This document shows positions 43,029 to 56,610 of a DNA stretch of 64,000 bases, in pieces. Each line of letters opens with the position of its first letter. The first letter of the stretch is position 1. The DNA is from Agrostemma githago. Lineage: Eukaryota > Streptophyta > Magnoliopsida > Caryophyllales > Caryophyllaceae. The notes under the pieces are model-generated. The model was not told the DNA's origin and did not search any database. It saw nothing but the letters and a program-made list of their open reading frames with translations. Location: assembly GCA_958450325.1 (NCBI GenBank), contig OY288243.1, positions 38,290,878 to 38,354,877 on the forward strand. The letters are read 5' to 3'. Made by a program: the position numbers and the translations under genes.

Positions 43029-45861
43029 ATCTTCCCCACTAAAAAAAAGTTTCGTCCTCGAAACTATCAAAAACATAGTAATAGGATGGAAAAAAGGTTA
43101 TATTAGTTGAACAAAAGGAGAATGCTTAACTCGCATCACAATCTCGATTTTAAATAATTTTTTTTACAACCTCAAACGTAATATGAAATGAAAATCGAAG
43201 ACAAAATTTATTCTAAGATGAGTTGGGTTCAGTTATCCAAGTTTAAAATCATTTAAATTAATAAAATTGCAAGTTAAAAATTATTCGATGAAATAATGAC
43301 GATAAATAATACTTGTAAACGAACACGAGGGGAAGAGTTCCCAAATATTTTCAAAGCGACAGTGAAACGGTTGGATTAAGAAATTCGACAATACTTTTTT
43401 GTAAGACCAAACAAAAATTTGAGAAATCAAATTTTGTAGTTAGTAAATCGAACTAGTCGTAAAACATTTTCAATAACAGATTTAAAGTCTATCGAAAATA
43501 AAACAAAAACTTGGACATACGATGTTTTTCAAAAATGTTAGATCGTTTAACATAATAATCTTATAGAAATCAAAATATTAGCAAGTATGAATGTTTACGT
43601 AAAATTAAAACACGCTTGAAAATAGAAATTTGAAACATTTTCGAAATACTTTAAAATAAATTATTAAGGCATTTTGAAACAGGATTAAATATAGGTTATT
43701 AACCAAAAACAAAACAAAAACGAAGTACAAAGTTTTGAAATTTATAACTCAAAATGTTAAAATTTCACGATAGCCCAAAATTTTAAATTAGTCAAAACTT
43801 TTCATAACAAAGGTTCGGGAAAATGGTAAACGGATAAACAGAGTCAGAGTCAACAACAAATCGAAACAAAAATTTTCAAACCCGATAAAGAAGTCAAAGG
43901 GGTTGGTCGAAGAAGAAGTAGCAGGATTTAAGAAAAGCGAAGGGGAGGAATGAGATTGAAAGTCAAACGGAGCTCTCAAGGAAAAACAGAAGAAGTTAAC
44001 CATCTCGAGATTCCGGTACGACAGCCACAACACGGGTTCCTAATTTCCATCAAATACGTTAAGTCCACTATTAGGCGCTAGGTGGTAGTACTCAGTCACA
44101 ATCTCCAAAAATGTCTCACGTGACTATCTAACCGACACGATACTAATCCACAAATGCTTTAAATTCTAAACTCATAAATTAAAATTCCAGCGGTCATCAA
44201 AACACACCCAACTCGCAATCGATAAGGTTCCTAAATTAAAAGCTCCTAAAGTTTGAACTCGGGGTATATTCCAAATTTCTCGAGTAAGGATCACTAAACA
44301 AGATCCACCAATTTAGCAATGTTCGGGCACAAAATCCTCAAAAATGATCACCAACATATTTATAATGACACAAGTACAGAAGTTGGGGAAAGTATAACAA
44401 ATCCTCAAACACGCTCAAACCTATAGGTAATGGCGCAAACACACACATCTTCAAACACGTCATTGGGCTAAGGTCTCAAAAAATTCCACCAAATTTCATA
44501 TTATATCAGCGAAACCACCAAATTATTTATTAACTCAACGAAGCCCCAATCTCGTTGGTCAAAGAGTTCTGAACGTAAATTATTCCATTAAAATGATTGG
44601 CATAAAAGTACTCCTCAAAACAACACAATAAGCCCAAATTATGAATGTGCAAGACATTTCTCTTCTTCAAGGTCAAAAATAATTCATCCAAGTTAGATCA
44701 CTCAACTCCAAAGCTCATAGGTTACAACCTTAAACAACGATTAACGATCTAATTCCTTAAGAAACACGGGTAATCTATATCAACCAAAATTTCTAACAAC
44801 ATTAATGAAAACCTTCAATAGTACCACAACACTTAGACCAACACTTAAAACAATACTCTATGATCCCGAATATTCGCGATGCATCCATCCAATACGCATC
44901 AGGTAAGAATTCTAAAGTAATATTATCAGTTACACTTAATTCGGCTCTAGGTTAGGTACTAGGCGTCCACCAAATATAATATACTCTTACTACTCCAAAA
45001 GATTATTCAAGTCTAAGTACTCCAAAATAATCAAAGTAACCTATAACCCAAAGTTCAGTGTCTAAAGTATCAACCTAATTCCGTTAATGTAAGTAATACC
45101 ATTCAACTCAATCCCTGAAAATTTCTTACTTGCTTAAGAAATATGGTACAACTCACAATCCTCAAACGGTAGGTAATAAGGGTTTACTAAACCTCAAACA
45201 TCTATAACACGAGCTCACTTAAGACAAGATCTGGTCTAACCAAAGAATCTCAAGAGAAAGATGGTAGAATAGAAAAATAGAACAAGGATTTAACACGCGA
45301 ATGAAGATGAGAATATAAAAGAGAAGAATTGAAAGAAGTAGAGGAAGTAAGAAAAGAATCGATTATCCTAAATAACTAAAATCTAAAACGAGAAGGGAAA
45401 GTTTGGACCTCCAAGGTTCACGGGGGAACCAAAAGGATTACTTCATCTTCTTCTAGAGGAACGAGCACGTACTGCAACATCAAGGAACAGGAATCTACTC
45501 ATGATCGCCTAACCTGTAGCTTGAGCAAACTAAATCTGAGCTGAAAGGTCACCATTGTATCTTCCTTGTAGCACAAAGTTGTCCACTCGAATCAGCAGGC
45601 GTTGAGAGTTCTAAGCAGGTCTTGTCCCGATCTGGAGCAGCATCATATCAACATCTTGTTCATTCATCTTCTTCCAGACAAAAGAAGCAAATATCCAATG
45701 CTAGTCATTGAGTTACAAGAACAAATAATCCTAACAGTTTAGTTCTTATTTTGGTTTCTACCCATCTCTCACTAATATTTATTTTTTTATTCGAATCATT
45801 TACTGGTATTTTTCCTAAAATCAGGTGTAAGCGTCGGGAGCAACAATGCTCTGATACCAAC
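43029..45861 (-). mobile_element. Non-coding internal region, copy 1
   Basis: No ORF with a known domain. At the left end the minus strand encodes SFEDETFF then a stop, and then a purine run (AGTGGGGAAGAT) that serves as polypurine tract before the LTR. At the right end is the primer site (45844-45859). The rest is AT-rich sequence with short genic-looking stretches at 45300-45700 in minus sense. It is repeated almost unchanged at 61548-64000. Confidence 0.75.
45844..45859 (-). other. Primer binding site, tRNA-iMet
   Basis: Minus strand TGGTATCAGAGCATTG, two bases after the LTR end GGGTATTACA. This sequence and the following GCTCCCGACGC are typical of Tekay-type elements. Confidence 0.85.
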
Positions 45862-47884
45862 TGTAATACCCTAGAAATTCTAACGCAATACAGTGGCAGA
45901 AACACTGGAGATTTGAGATTAAAACACACTGATGTTCTATACTTTATTAAAAGAACAGTCAATCAATACAGAGGCCACTTTTTACAAAAGAGCAAAACGG
46001 GGTTACAAAAATCCATAAATAAACATGAATGAAGAAGAGTAGGATCCACGCTACTCGCTAGCTTACACCCAAAACCCAGCAGCAAATACCTGTCATGTTA
46101 TAAACATAACAGCCACGTTAGTGGGGAGTAACTCGGATGTTCTCCCAGCCATATTATATCATATGGAAAAATAATAGTATTATTATATCAAAATAGTTAA
46201 AATGGAAAACATTAAAAGATATAATAAAAAGAAGCTTTCGGAGAAAACTTGTAAAATATTGGAACAGTAAAATCAGAACAAGTTTTCCGAAGAAAACTTC
46301 AAATATTTGCCAACCTGCAAATCAAAAGGTATCGATAAAAATTAAAATATTCAAAACGGCATTATGGAAATATTCAGTGTAGAAGGTCAGACTTTCACCA
46401 GGAGAATACTAAAACTAGCTTCGAGAACCTAGTTTAAACAAATCAAACGTCGGTCTCTAACTAAGCTAGTCAGCCATAATAGGACGGCGACTTATAAATG
46501 TGTGGCCCTAGTTTAAGACAATGCACACCCCTCCTGGGATTACCTGTCACCCCGTTTAACTTATGAGGGCGACCTACTGCGAGGCCTAAGCTTAAGGTCA
46601 AAATGTACACAACTCCCGGGATACCTGTCACCCGGTTCAACAACTAATGTACTGATTCCTGATACACTAGCCTTATAGTTGATGGCAAAACCGTAAACCC
46701 CATATTATATTACTCTAACCCCACAGTTGACTTTATTCCATAACTCTGAAACAGCCATTATCGATATTCAAAAATAAATATAATCATCGTAATTAATATG
46801 AAGACCAAAGAAATAAACATTTTATATTAAAATGGAAACTTACTATAAATAGAAACTTACTAATTTTAGAAACTTACTTAAAATAGAAATAGTCTTATAC
46901 AAAATACGTAAGTTATTAAAATAAGTGGAAAAGTATAAAAATAGCATTTCTAACGAAACTAGCAATTTATTATTATTGTCGTTATCGTAACTTTAATATA
47001 TTTCTAAATTCGTTAATCGAAATATAAATAAAATTTAATAAGTCAATATATAGTATTTCATAAATAATTAAGAAATCGTGTTAAAACTTTAAATTTTAGA
47101 AAATAGATGTTTTAGGAGAAAAAACGATATCAAAATTAATTGAGTCAACGAGTTTTATAAATGAAATGAGACCTGTAAAGATTTCAAATTATTTTTAGCA
47201 AATAGCTTTTATTAATAAATAATACGGATTTTACTAAAGATAGTCAACTGTAAATAAATAAGAAAATTATTAGTGAGAATAGTCTCGACTAAAAATGTAT
47301 TTCAGATAAAAACGAACATTTCCTCATTTATTAATAGATTTCGTAAAACAAAATCAATTTATTGAACAAGTATAAAAATCTCGATTATAATAGAAAAATA
47401 CGATTTTTGAGTTAAAATTATAAATTAACGAAAATATGAAATCGATATTATTTAGTTACTAATGTCACGATAAATAACAAAATATTACAAACGATCACAA
47501 TTAATAAAATTACTAATGATTTATAAAACGATATCGAAAGTCGTAAAAATATTGATAACGCTTATGATTTAAAATTTAAATAATTAGCAATAATTTATAG
47601 CTAAAATTAGAAAACAGAAATTAAAATATTTACTACATACTACTACTCAAACATACAATATAATACCGAGTAATGTCCCAAAGTTACCTTCAGTCGATAT
47701 CCAAGCGATCACGTACTTGCCTTGATTATTTGTCCAAGCTCACAAACTTCAATAGTCAAAAAATCGTCTCGAAAACTTGTTCTTCACTAAACTCCGATGT
47801 ACAAATGAGACACAAGAAAATTGGGGAGGTAGAAGTATAACAGTAACAACGAAAGGATCGCAATATTCGAAAATAATAGAGGAA

Positions 47885-48074
47885 CTAGTATAGAACCCGT
47901 GCTTATGCACGGTACATATGCAAATTTATTTTATAGATATTCTAAAATTTAAATATTAATTTTTACATTACACAACTTTGTAATTTAGATTTAAGAGAAT
48001 AATTAGAATTTGTTAAGTAATTAAGATAAATTAGTAAGTCAATACATGTATATTTTAATAAATCTATTATATAT
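47885..48074 (-). mobile_element. 3' end of a third Helitron
   Basis: A|CTAG (47885-47888), a 7-nt spacer and the hairpin CCCGTGCTTATGCACGG (47896-47912): the same 3'-end structure as at 1483 and 3255. The element continues to the right, beyond the gypsy insertion at 48075-56610. Its 5' end was not identified. Confidence 0.6.
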
Positions 48075-50140
48075 TGTGGACATGACATAGGTCCACCCCG
48101 ACGCAACCCCGCCCGCACTTAGCGGCCTTTACTAAGACATCGTTCGTTTTTGGTGTACACGGGTTAGTTCGACGGTTGAATGATATGCAAAGATTATTTT
48201 CCCTAGACATGTGAGAGAAAAATAAATGGGTTGCTAAGTCGTTTAATGCATATTAAACTAATAACGTCAAAGTTATTTTAGCATGTGAATTCGTTTTAGT
48301 CTAATAAAACAAAGAAATAAATAAATTGCTACAAACACGAGAAAACGAGTTAGTAACAATTGAATAATAATATAGCAAATAAATATTCGAGATCGAGAAA
48401 ATAAATATTAATCGAAATCTGAAAAATATTGTTAAAATGCTGTTTTGTATAAAATACAAAGTTCGAAAAATAATAGAAAAGAACGAGAAAGACGCGCCGA
48501 GGCAGCCGTCCGGGCGGCTCGCCCGGGACGCCGGTGGGTCGCGTGGCGGCCTGTTTTTGGAAGCGGTTTTTTGGAAATTTTCAATTAAACCGCGTACGAA
48601 TATTGCATAATTCGTACTCGAATTAATATTCTCGATATTCGTTATATTCGATAGTTGACTACGAAACCAATATCGAATATTTGGAATAGTTTTAGAAAAA
48701 GATATAAATTTTAGAAATCGTTTCGTAAAATAAATAATAAAAAACGAACGAAAAAGCAAAAAAACGATCCGGGTCACAGGCCCGTGCGCGAGTCTCCTGG
48801 GCATGGCGCGACTCGCGTGCGGGTCTGCCCGTTTTTATTATTTTTTGTCGAAAATCGTTAAATTATATAAATCGCGTACAAATATGGATTAATTTATACC
48901 CGATTCATATTTTCGATATTCGTCGTATTCGATATTTGATTATGAAATCGATATCGAATAGTCGGAATGATTTTATAAAAGGTTTTGAAAAAAGTTTGTT
49001 TTGAACGAAAAGTTTAAAAAAAAGATTTTGAACGAAAAAAGATGTAACGATTTTTAACATCATCGAAATCTTAATATAATTCTTTTCGATACAATATTCG
49101 ATTATAGAAAATCGATATCATATTTTTAAAAATGTTTGATATAAGAAAATAGTTTTTAATAATATTGATATTAGAAAATGAAAAAGAGACCGACGAAAGA
49201 CCCGTAATAAAAAAAATGAGAAGAAGAGAAGAGAAGAAGGAGAAGCGGGTTTGATTTACACCCTCAAACTACATGCTTTGTTTTCTCGGGATAAGGCTCG
49301 TCGGAAAGTGGTTTAAACTTAGGAGCGTCGAGATGATGAGGATGAGTTTAGGGTGTCGGTTTAGGTGGTTCGGACGTCGGGTTTGGCCGGACGGTTCGAG
49401 GTTTCTTTGAGAAGGTGTCGGGATTTGCTAGATATCAAGGATGTAGGATGTGTAAACCGTGATACGAGGCTGTTTTTTGGTGTTAATTGTGTGTAAAAAC
49501 CGTGTGTTCTTGATGTTGTCAAAAGTGTTGGATGGGAGATCCTATTTATAGGAATCGAGGTAGTCTTGCTTGTGTGACAAGAAATACCGGTTTGGATAGG
49601 AAATACGAGAGTTCGATAGGACATCAAAGTCCCATTTCTTGGTGAAGAAGTCATGAATCTCGGCTGATGGAGGAGTATTTCGGCTGAGCTGGGACGCCTA
49701 AACCGAGTGTTTGAGCTCGGTTTGTGTCTGTTCCGGTTTCTGGATAGAATTCCTACTTGAGGTCGAATTCTACCTTTAACATAATTGTTTGAAGCTGGAA
49801 TTTTGTAGTGTTTGAGTATGAATCAGCCGTGTGAAGTGTCACGGCTGACTCACGTGTCTCGGGAAAATCTTTGACCGGGTTTTGACTCGCTCGCTAAAAG
49901 ACGGTTTTACCCCTGGTGTTGGTTTCGACCCAAATTAGTCTCATTTGACTCGAAACGACCCACTGACCCTGGATTTGAGGTTGGTTTTGTAAGATTTGTA
50001 CTCCGTAATAAGCCTAAACCAAATGTCCATGATTACAAGCCCATATTCGAGTCTATCAAAGCACGTTTACGTCCAATCATCATCGGGTGTTTGGCGGGAA
50101 CTATTATAGACACCTGGCGGTCAAAATGTGGGTGTCTACA
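48075..50140 (-). repeat. 3' LTR of the non-autonomous gypsy element
   Basis: TGTGGACATG...GGTGTCTACA. Compared with the partner LTR it lacks about 300 bp (the stretch corresponding to 54292-54615) shortly after its left end. A TATA-like box (minus TCCTATAAATAGG) lies at about 49550-49562. The palindrome CACTCGATCGAGTG is absent from this subfamily. Confidence 0.8.
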
Positions 50141-53100
50141 GAGCCCCCACTCTGACTGAGGCTTGGACAAGGCGAAAGTCAGAGTAGCTACCAGGTCAAT
50201 CAAGGATTAAAACCTGGCAGACTTCCGATCTGGTCGTTTAAAGTCCATTAGACCTACCTGAAGGGCTCGCCAGCCATAGGATAGAAATCATACCTGGGTT
50301 GACGTTAATAATGTCGCGGGAGCTTGCCTTGGAAGCTATGGGTATACCTGTTTACAGGTACATCCTGTCTTAGAATTGCGCGGGGACTTCTCCTAAAAAG
50401 TCTTCGGTTTGTCTGTTTACAGACACATCCCATCTTGGAATAGCGCGGGGACTTCTCCTATAAAGTCTTGGGTGTGTCTGTTTACAGACACATCCCATCT
50501 TGGAATAGCGTGGGAGCTTGCCTTGGAAGCTCTGGGTGTATCCGCTTACAAATATATCCCGATTCCTTAATAGAAATGTTGCATGATCCTTCCACTGGGG
50601 AGTCTTTGAGAATTCTTCAGGGAGTCTTGGGGTACCTTTCTGTTGATACATAACAAATTGCATGTAACATTTAGGCGAAACACTGACTCATGCTGGGGAA
50701 GAAATGATTTTTGATTGAATTTTGGGAAGAAAATGATTTTTTTTGGAAATTAGAATGCTTGGGATGACTTGATTCCTAATCCGATTCTGACACGGACTCC
50801 TAAAGTCTCTGGTTAGGCCTGTATGCCTAGATGAAGTGTGATAAAAATTCCTATTCCTGTGGTGACTAGGAAAGGGATTTTCTCAAATGGCTAAGTTTTG
50901 CGAATTTTAAAATGAGAATTTGAAAAGAGAGATATACCGACCGACTCGACTCTGGACGCGAGAGGACGAGTTGACAGACAAGACTTTGACTCTCTAAGGG
51001 TTAGACCGTGACTCGGTAGGAGGTGGGCCACCTAAGATGACAAGACTCTTAAGTTGCGTTATCCCGTAGCCTAGGCGAGTGGCAACATGGTCGAATCCTC
51101 AGAATGTGAAAGATATGTTATGAGACTGTTTCCGTACGACAGGGCTTTTAGTAGTAGACGCCGTAGTCTAGTGCTCTTCTGGATTTTTGATTTTTGGGTA
51201 CATTTCCAAAGTGGGTATTGCCTCGAGTCCTGACACATTCTTGTCTTTGGATGAGCTGAGTACTAGGACACACTACAGAAAGGAGGCTAGATTTTTTGAA
51301 TTTATCTGGATTTTGTGAGTGGATGGAGGTTTCCTGCCTAAGAGAAGCACCCAGGACGACAAAGCTAGCTGTTGAGAACATGATGGTGTCGTGACCGGAA
51401 TGATGGCGCATTTTGAATGTGTGTAAATGTGGGTGGTTGTGCCCTTGTTGAAAGGCTGCCTACGTATTCACGTGTAGTGAAATCAAACCAAGCCGTAGTT
51501 CAGTGGATTGAAAGATATATAATGGTGCCTAGTTTACTAGGGCTTTGTGTGTAACTAGCCACAACGATGGTGAAGGCTAGGTGCATTCCCAGTGATGTCT
51601 TGATCAAAGGGCTAGAATAGTTAGGATGTTGATCCTGTGACTGTGAGCGTTCTCCGGGGTAGCCCCCAGAGGTGGTGTGAACTATTTGGGCATGTTCTAT
51701 GCTGACTGCAAGTTGAGTTCCCGTGTTTGGGGCTGGTAACAGGTTTAGATGTTTTTTGAAATGTGGAGCTAGGTCGCAAGTGGCTTTGATGTTTCGAAAT
51801 TTGGAGCTCGATTTTGCGGAGCTAAGGCTTCGAGGGTAAGGTATTGTAATGTGGTAGGAAAGGGGGAAGTCGAGTAAAAATGACTCGGACTTCGATCGGG
51901 AAAGTTGATAATGCGGGATCTGGTTTCCATGTCTGGCCCTAAAGGTTAGGGTGTATCCTATGGAGCTTGAATCCTCAAAATTCTGGGCTGTCTCTAGCCT
52001 AGGTCTCGAGAAGGTCTTGAGGGTTGTAATGTGGGAAGGCTAGATGTGGTGTTAGCTGACCAGCTTGACTGTCTCTCCCCTATTGGATGGTATGGGTATT
52101 GATAATTTTTGAATTGACCGCTTCACGGTCATGGGTTTTTGAATTCTTTGGGTTGACCTCTTAGCCCCGGTCATGGGATTCTTCATTTGAGTTGACCGTG
52201 TCTGGTCGAGAGATGTTGATAATTCTTTTTTGATCATGGCCAACTTTTTTGTTTTGGCCTTTTGCTTTTTTCTCTTGGACTTTTGACTTTTTTGTCCAGT
52301 TTTTTTTTTGTCGGTCAGACTAACACCTAAGGTAGGGACTGGCTAGTCTTATTGGATGGGTGTTTATTGTGGGAAGTGGGCTTGCCTCCCGTCTTGAACC
52401 CAAACTAGAAGACTACCCAGATTTGTCATAGGATTCGATATGCTCCTGCTACGGGTAGTTATGTGGCTTTCTATACCAGACATGGAATAGGTAAAAGGAA
52501 AACATGGGCTCGGTTTCCTGCAGTCATTATAGATGTGCCTATAATAGTCACGTGCGTGTGCTCACAGTGTATGATGGTGTTCATCATGTTCTCGGAAACA
52601 CATAAGGAAAGTATGTATGAGAAATAGAAAAGCTAATTTTATTGAATTTTGAAAAAAGAGGACAGAATACAACTGACTTTGACTCTGACTTTGATTTGGA
52701 AATGAGGATGTAGGGTATCCTAGACTCGAACTCAGACTTAGACTCGAATCAAATCCGGACTCGGACGCTCGGTTGGTTGTTTTTTTTTTTGGTAAGGTCT
52801 TTGATTGGAGAGAAAGACAGGTGCCACGACTCGCCTAAACTCGGCTTTGCGCAAGTGCAAGAGAGGGAGTCAAACTAGAGACGGCCCGGGGTGACGGCTC
52901 GACAAAGACTCTTGGACCGGGATACTCGAACGTTGATCTAGACGAGGTAACGACTGTGAAATGGACTCGAGCTGCATAAGGGTGAATCCGAAAATGGGGG
53001 CGACCGTGTTTGACCGTATCACATGCTCGGACCAACCGTGGTGACCTAACCCTAGGCGACTCGAGTATTCGTAGCAAAGGTACGACACGAAGAAGGCATC

Positions 53101-54258
53101 ATAAGGACGCCGGTGCAGGATGAACGTAGGGTACCCCTTAAGGTGACCGTGGTTGACTGCTCAGGTGGAGGACAGCCCCCGAGTGAGACTAAAGACTTTG
53201 ATAGGACTCAAATGGTGCGACATCTAAGTGACTCGAAAGTGGGGTACGTGAGCCAACACGTGTAAGACCTGATCCTTAGAGCAAACGCGGTTGATCGCCC
53301 CGCTAAAGGGTAGCCCCCGAGTGGAACTGAAGACCGACTCCTAGACGGGTGACTCATGGATGGTGGACTCTCCCTGGGTTTTGGCAAAGTGGGCCTAGTC
53401 TCGTTCGAAGAAGGATCCGTGTGTGAAATCCCCAGACTTTGGACTCGATTGTGTAAATGGGCTTCCCTTTGTAGGAGTTTGTCCTGCGTAGGTGGACCGT
53501 GCCTTGACAAATAAGGCGGACTTGGGATGGGGTAGAAACTCGTGATGTAAGATCGACGGAGTTTCGACGCTATAGATTCTAACAACTTATGACAAGACCC
53601 GACACTGCTAAATACGGGAAATCCTAAGAAGAAAGTTTTGAAAAGGGAAATTGGATTTGAAAACCGAGCAAGGTCGGATATGAAGGCCCGATTTTTTTGA
53701 AAAATCGAAAAAAAAGGTTGCCGGGCCGAGATTTTGAATTTTTTTGGAAAGTTTGGACAGCATACCGGTTAAAAATAGGCTATTTTGAGTCAAAATCATA
53801 AGTCCTAAATTTGGTAGCCTTCCTGGTTTTGAAAAAGTAGATGGGTTTGAAAAGATGTAAATTTTTTGAAAATGACGGTTTTTGAAAAGACAAAAAGAAG
53901 ATCAAGTAGCATGTAGTCATAGAAACAGTATAACGACGCCATGTATGCTCCTAGTCTGAGTCTCGGTCCGTCGAATAGGGTCTATACCAACAACGATCGC
54001 ATTCTCGCAAATCAGGACGGACCTCCTAAGCCGAGTTGGTCTTAGAATCTGCCGTAAGACCCATGCGAGTTCCGCCATCGAAGTCTTTAGTGCACCCAAG
54101 TGGGAATGCACCGTGGTATAGTGGGACGTCGGTCACAAGTAACCGGCCCGGGATAGAACGGGGTTATGCATGAACCATTGAACTAAAATGTGTACATTAT
54201 TAATCGAACGATTTCTTTTCGAGTCTCACCCTGAGGATGCCGATGGTAAGTGACACAT
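50141..54258 (-). other. Internal region of the non-autonomous gypsy element
   Basis: No coding domain. At 50330-50560 there is a degenerate tandem repeat of about 83-85 bp containing AGACACATCCCATCTTGGAATAG-type blocks (three to four units). The part 52680-53560 is richer in G and C, with runs of GACTC(G/T)GACT. The part 53500-54200 matches the leader of the 25-39 kb element. This looks like a large spacer that replaced gag-pol. Confidence 0.6.
50330..50580. repeat. Short tandem repeat in the internal region
   Basis: Units start near 50340, 50413 and 50477 with CTGTTTACAG(A/G)(C/T)ACATCC followed by GGAATAGCG(C/T)GGG-type sequence, and a weaker copy at 50540. Tandem repeats in the 3' region are known from Retand-type elements. 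Confidence 0.6.
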
Positions 54259-56610
54259 TGTGGACATGACATAGGTCCACCCCGACGCGGCCACGCACGG
54301 GTTTGGGGAGGCGAATGAATCTCCATATGAGATGGGTCGAATTGAATTTTAAATCGAAGTAGTAGTCGCCACCGAATTTTGTGGTTATTCGGAACAATTC
54401 GAACCCACTCTATGCCGTAGTGGGCCATATTTAAAACATGGCCCATTTCCGATGTCAGAGCTTATCGTTCGTCCCTTAGCATTTGATACCGATACCAACA
54501 TTATCGGATATCGTGTATTGAATGACTCTCGTTGCCAATGGATTCGGACATCCGGAAACCATGGTTCTGAGTAAGGGGTGAGGGTACGTGTTGGGAAGTT
54601 CATTGAGAACACCCAACCCCGCCCGCACTTGCGGCCTTTACTAAGATATCGTTCGTTTTTGGTGTACACGGGTTAGTTCGACGGTTGAATGATATGCAAA
54701 GATTATTTTCCCTAGACATGTGAGAGAAAAATAAATGGGTTGCTAATTCGTTTAATGCATATTAAACTAATAACGTCAAAGTTATTTTAGCATGTGAATT
54801 CGTTTTAGTCTAATAAAACAAAGAAATAAATAAATTGCTACAAACACGAGAAAACGAGTTAGTAACGATTGAATAATAATATAGCAAATAAATATTCGAG
54901 ATCGAGAAAATAAATATTAATCGAAATCTGAAAAATATTGTTAAAACGTTGTTTTGTATAAAAAATGAAGTTCGAAAAATAATAGAAAAGAACGAGAAAG
55001 GCGCGCCGAGGCAGCCGGCCGCGCGGCTCGCCCGGGACGCCGGCGGGTCGCGTAGCGGCCTGTTTTCATAAGCGGTTTTTTTGGAAATTTTCGATTAAAC
55101 CGCGTACGAATATTGCATAATTCGTACTCGACTTAATATTCTCGATATTCGTTATATTCGATAGTTGACTACGAAATCAATATCGAATATTTGGAATAGT
55201 TTTAGAAAAAGATATAAATTTTAGAATCGTTTCGTAAAATAAATAATAAAAAACTAACGAAAAAGCAAAAAAACGATCCGGGTCACAGGCCCGTGCGCGA
55301 GTCGCCTGGGCATGGCGCGACTCGCGTGCGGGTCTGCCCGTTTTTATTATTTTTTGTCGAAAATCGTTAAATTATATAAATCGCGTACAAATATGGATTA
55401 ATTTATACCCGATTCATATTTTTGATATTCGTCGTATTCGATATTCGATTATGAAATCGATATCGAATAGTCGGAATGATTTTATAAAAGGTTTTGAAAA
55501 AAGTTTGTTTTGAACGAAAAGTTTACAAAAAAGATTTTGAACGAAAAAAGATGTAACGATTTTTAACATCGTCGAAATCTTAATATAATTCTTTTCGATA
55601 CAATATTCGATTATAGAAAATCGATATCATATTTTTAAAAATGTTTGATATAAGAAAATAGTTTTTAATAATATTGATATTAGAAAATAAAAAAGAGACC
55701 GACGAAAGACCCGTAATAAAAAAAACGAGAAGAAGAGAATAGAAGAAGGAGAAGCGGGTTTGATTTACACCCTCAACCTACATGCTTTGTTTTCTCGGGA
55801 TAAGGCTCGTCGGAAAAGTGGTTTAAACTTAGGAGCGTCGAGATGATGAGGATGAGTTTAGGGTGTCGGTTTGGGTGGTTTGGACGTCGGGTTTGGCCGG
55901 ACGGTTCGAGGTTTCTTCGAGAAGGTGTCGGGATTTGCTAGATATCAAGGATGTAGGATGTTTAAACCGTGATACGAGGCTGTTTTTTGGTGTTAATTGT
56001 GTGTAAAAACCGTGTGTTCTTGATGTTGTCAAAAGTGTTGGATGGGAGATCCTATTTATAGGAATCGAGGTAGTCTTGCTTGTGTGACAAGAAATACCGG
56101 TTTGGATAGGAAATACGAGAGTTCGATAGGAAATCAAAGTCCCGTTTCTTGGTGAAGAAGTCATGAATCTCGGCTGATGGAGGAGTATTTCGGCTGAGCT
56201 GGGACGCCTAAACCGAGTGTTTGAGCTCGGTTTGTGTCTGTTCCGGTTTCTGGATAGAATTCCGACTTGAGGTCGAATTCTACCTTTAACGGAATTGTTT
56301 GAAGCTGGAATTTTGTAGTGTTTGAGTATGAATCAGCCGTGTGAAGTGTCACGGCTGACTCACGTGTCTCGGGAAAATCTTTGACCGGGGTTTGACTCGC
56401 TCGCTAAAAAACGGTTTTACCCCTGGTGTCGGTTTCTACCCAAATTAGTCTCATTTGACTCGAAAAGACCCACTAGGCCTGGATTTGAGGTTGGTTTTGT
56501 GAGATTTGTACTCCGTAATAAGCCTAAACCAAATGTCCATGATTACAAGCCCATATCCGAGTCTATCAAAGCACGTTTACGTCCAATCATCATCGGGTGT
56601 TTGGCGGGAA
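54259..56610 (-). repeat. 5' LTR of the non-autonomous gypsy element (end lost)
   Basis: Matches the left LTR from TGTGGACATG to GGCGGGAA at 56610, then breaks off about 40 bp before the expected TGTCTACA end (sequence turns into TATTATATTAATT). Confidence 0.75.

Larger units (their letters stand above)
48075..56610 (-). mobile_element. Non-autonomous gypsy element of the Tat-like family
   Basis: LTRs at 48075-50140 and 54259-56610 flank a 4.1-kb internal region with no gag or pol. The polypurine-type sequence GAGCCCCCACTCTG adjoins the left LTR. The right internal end is homologous to the leader of the 25-39 kb element, but its PBS is missing (TACAT joins TGTGG directly). The LTRs are nearly identical outside indels, so insertion is recent. 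Confidence 0.75.

Noticed and set aside
48301..48804. 167-aa minus ORF in the LTR
   Set aside because: Low-complexity Phe/Ile/Ser-rich translation of AT-rich LTR sequence; the partner LTR does not keep it open.
49361..49654. 97-aa minus ORF repeated at 55829-56164
   Set aside because: Present twice only because both LTRs are near-identical; it spans the LTR TATA region and has no coding signature.
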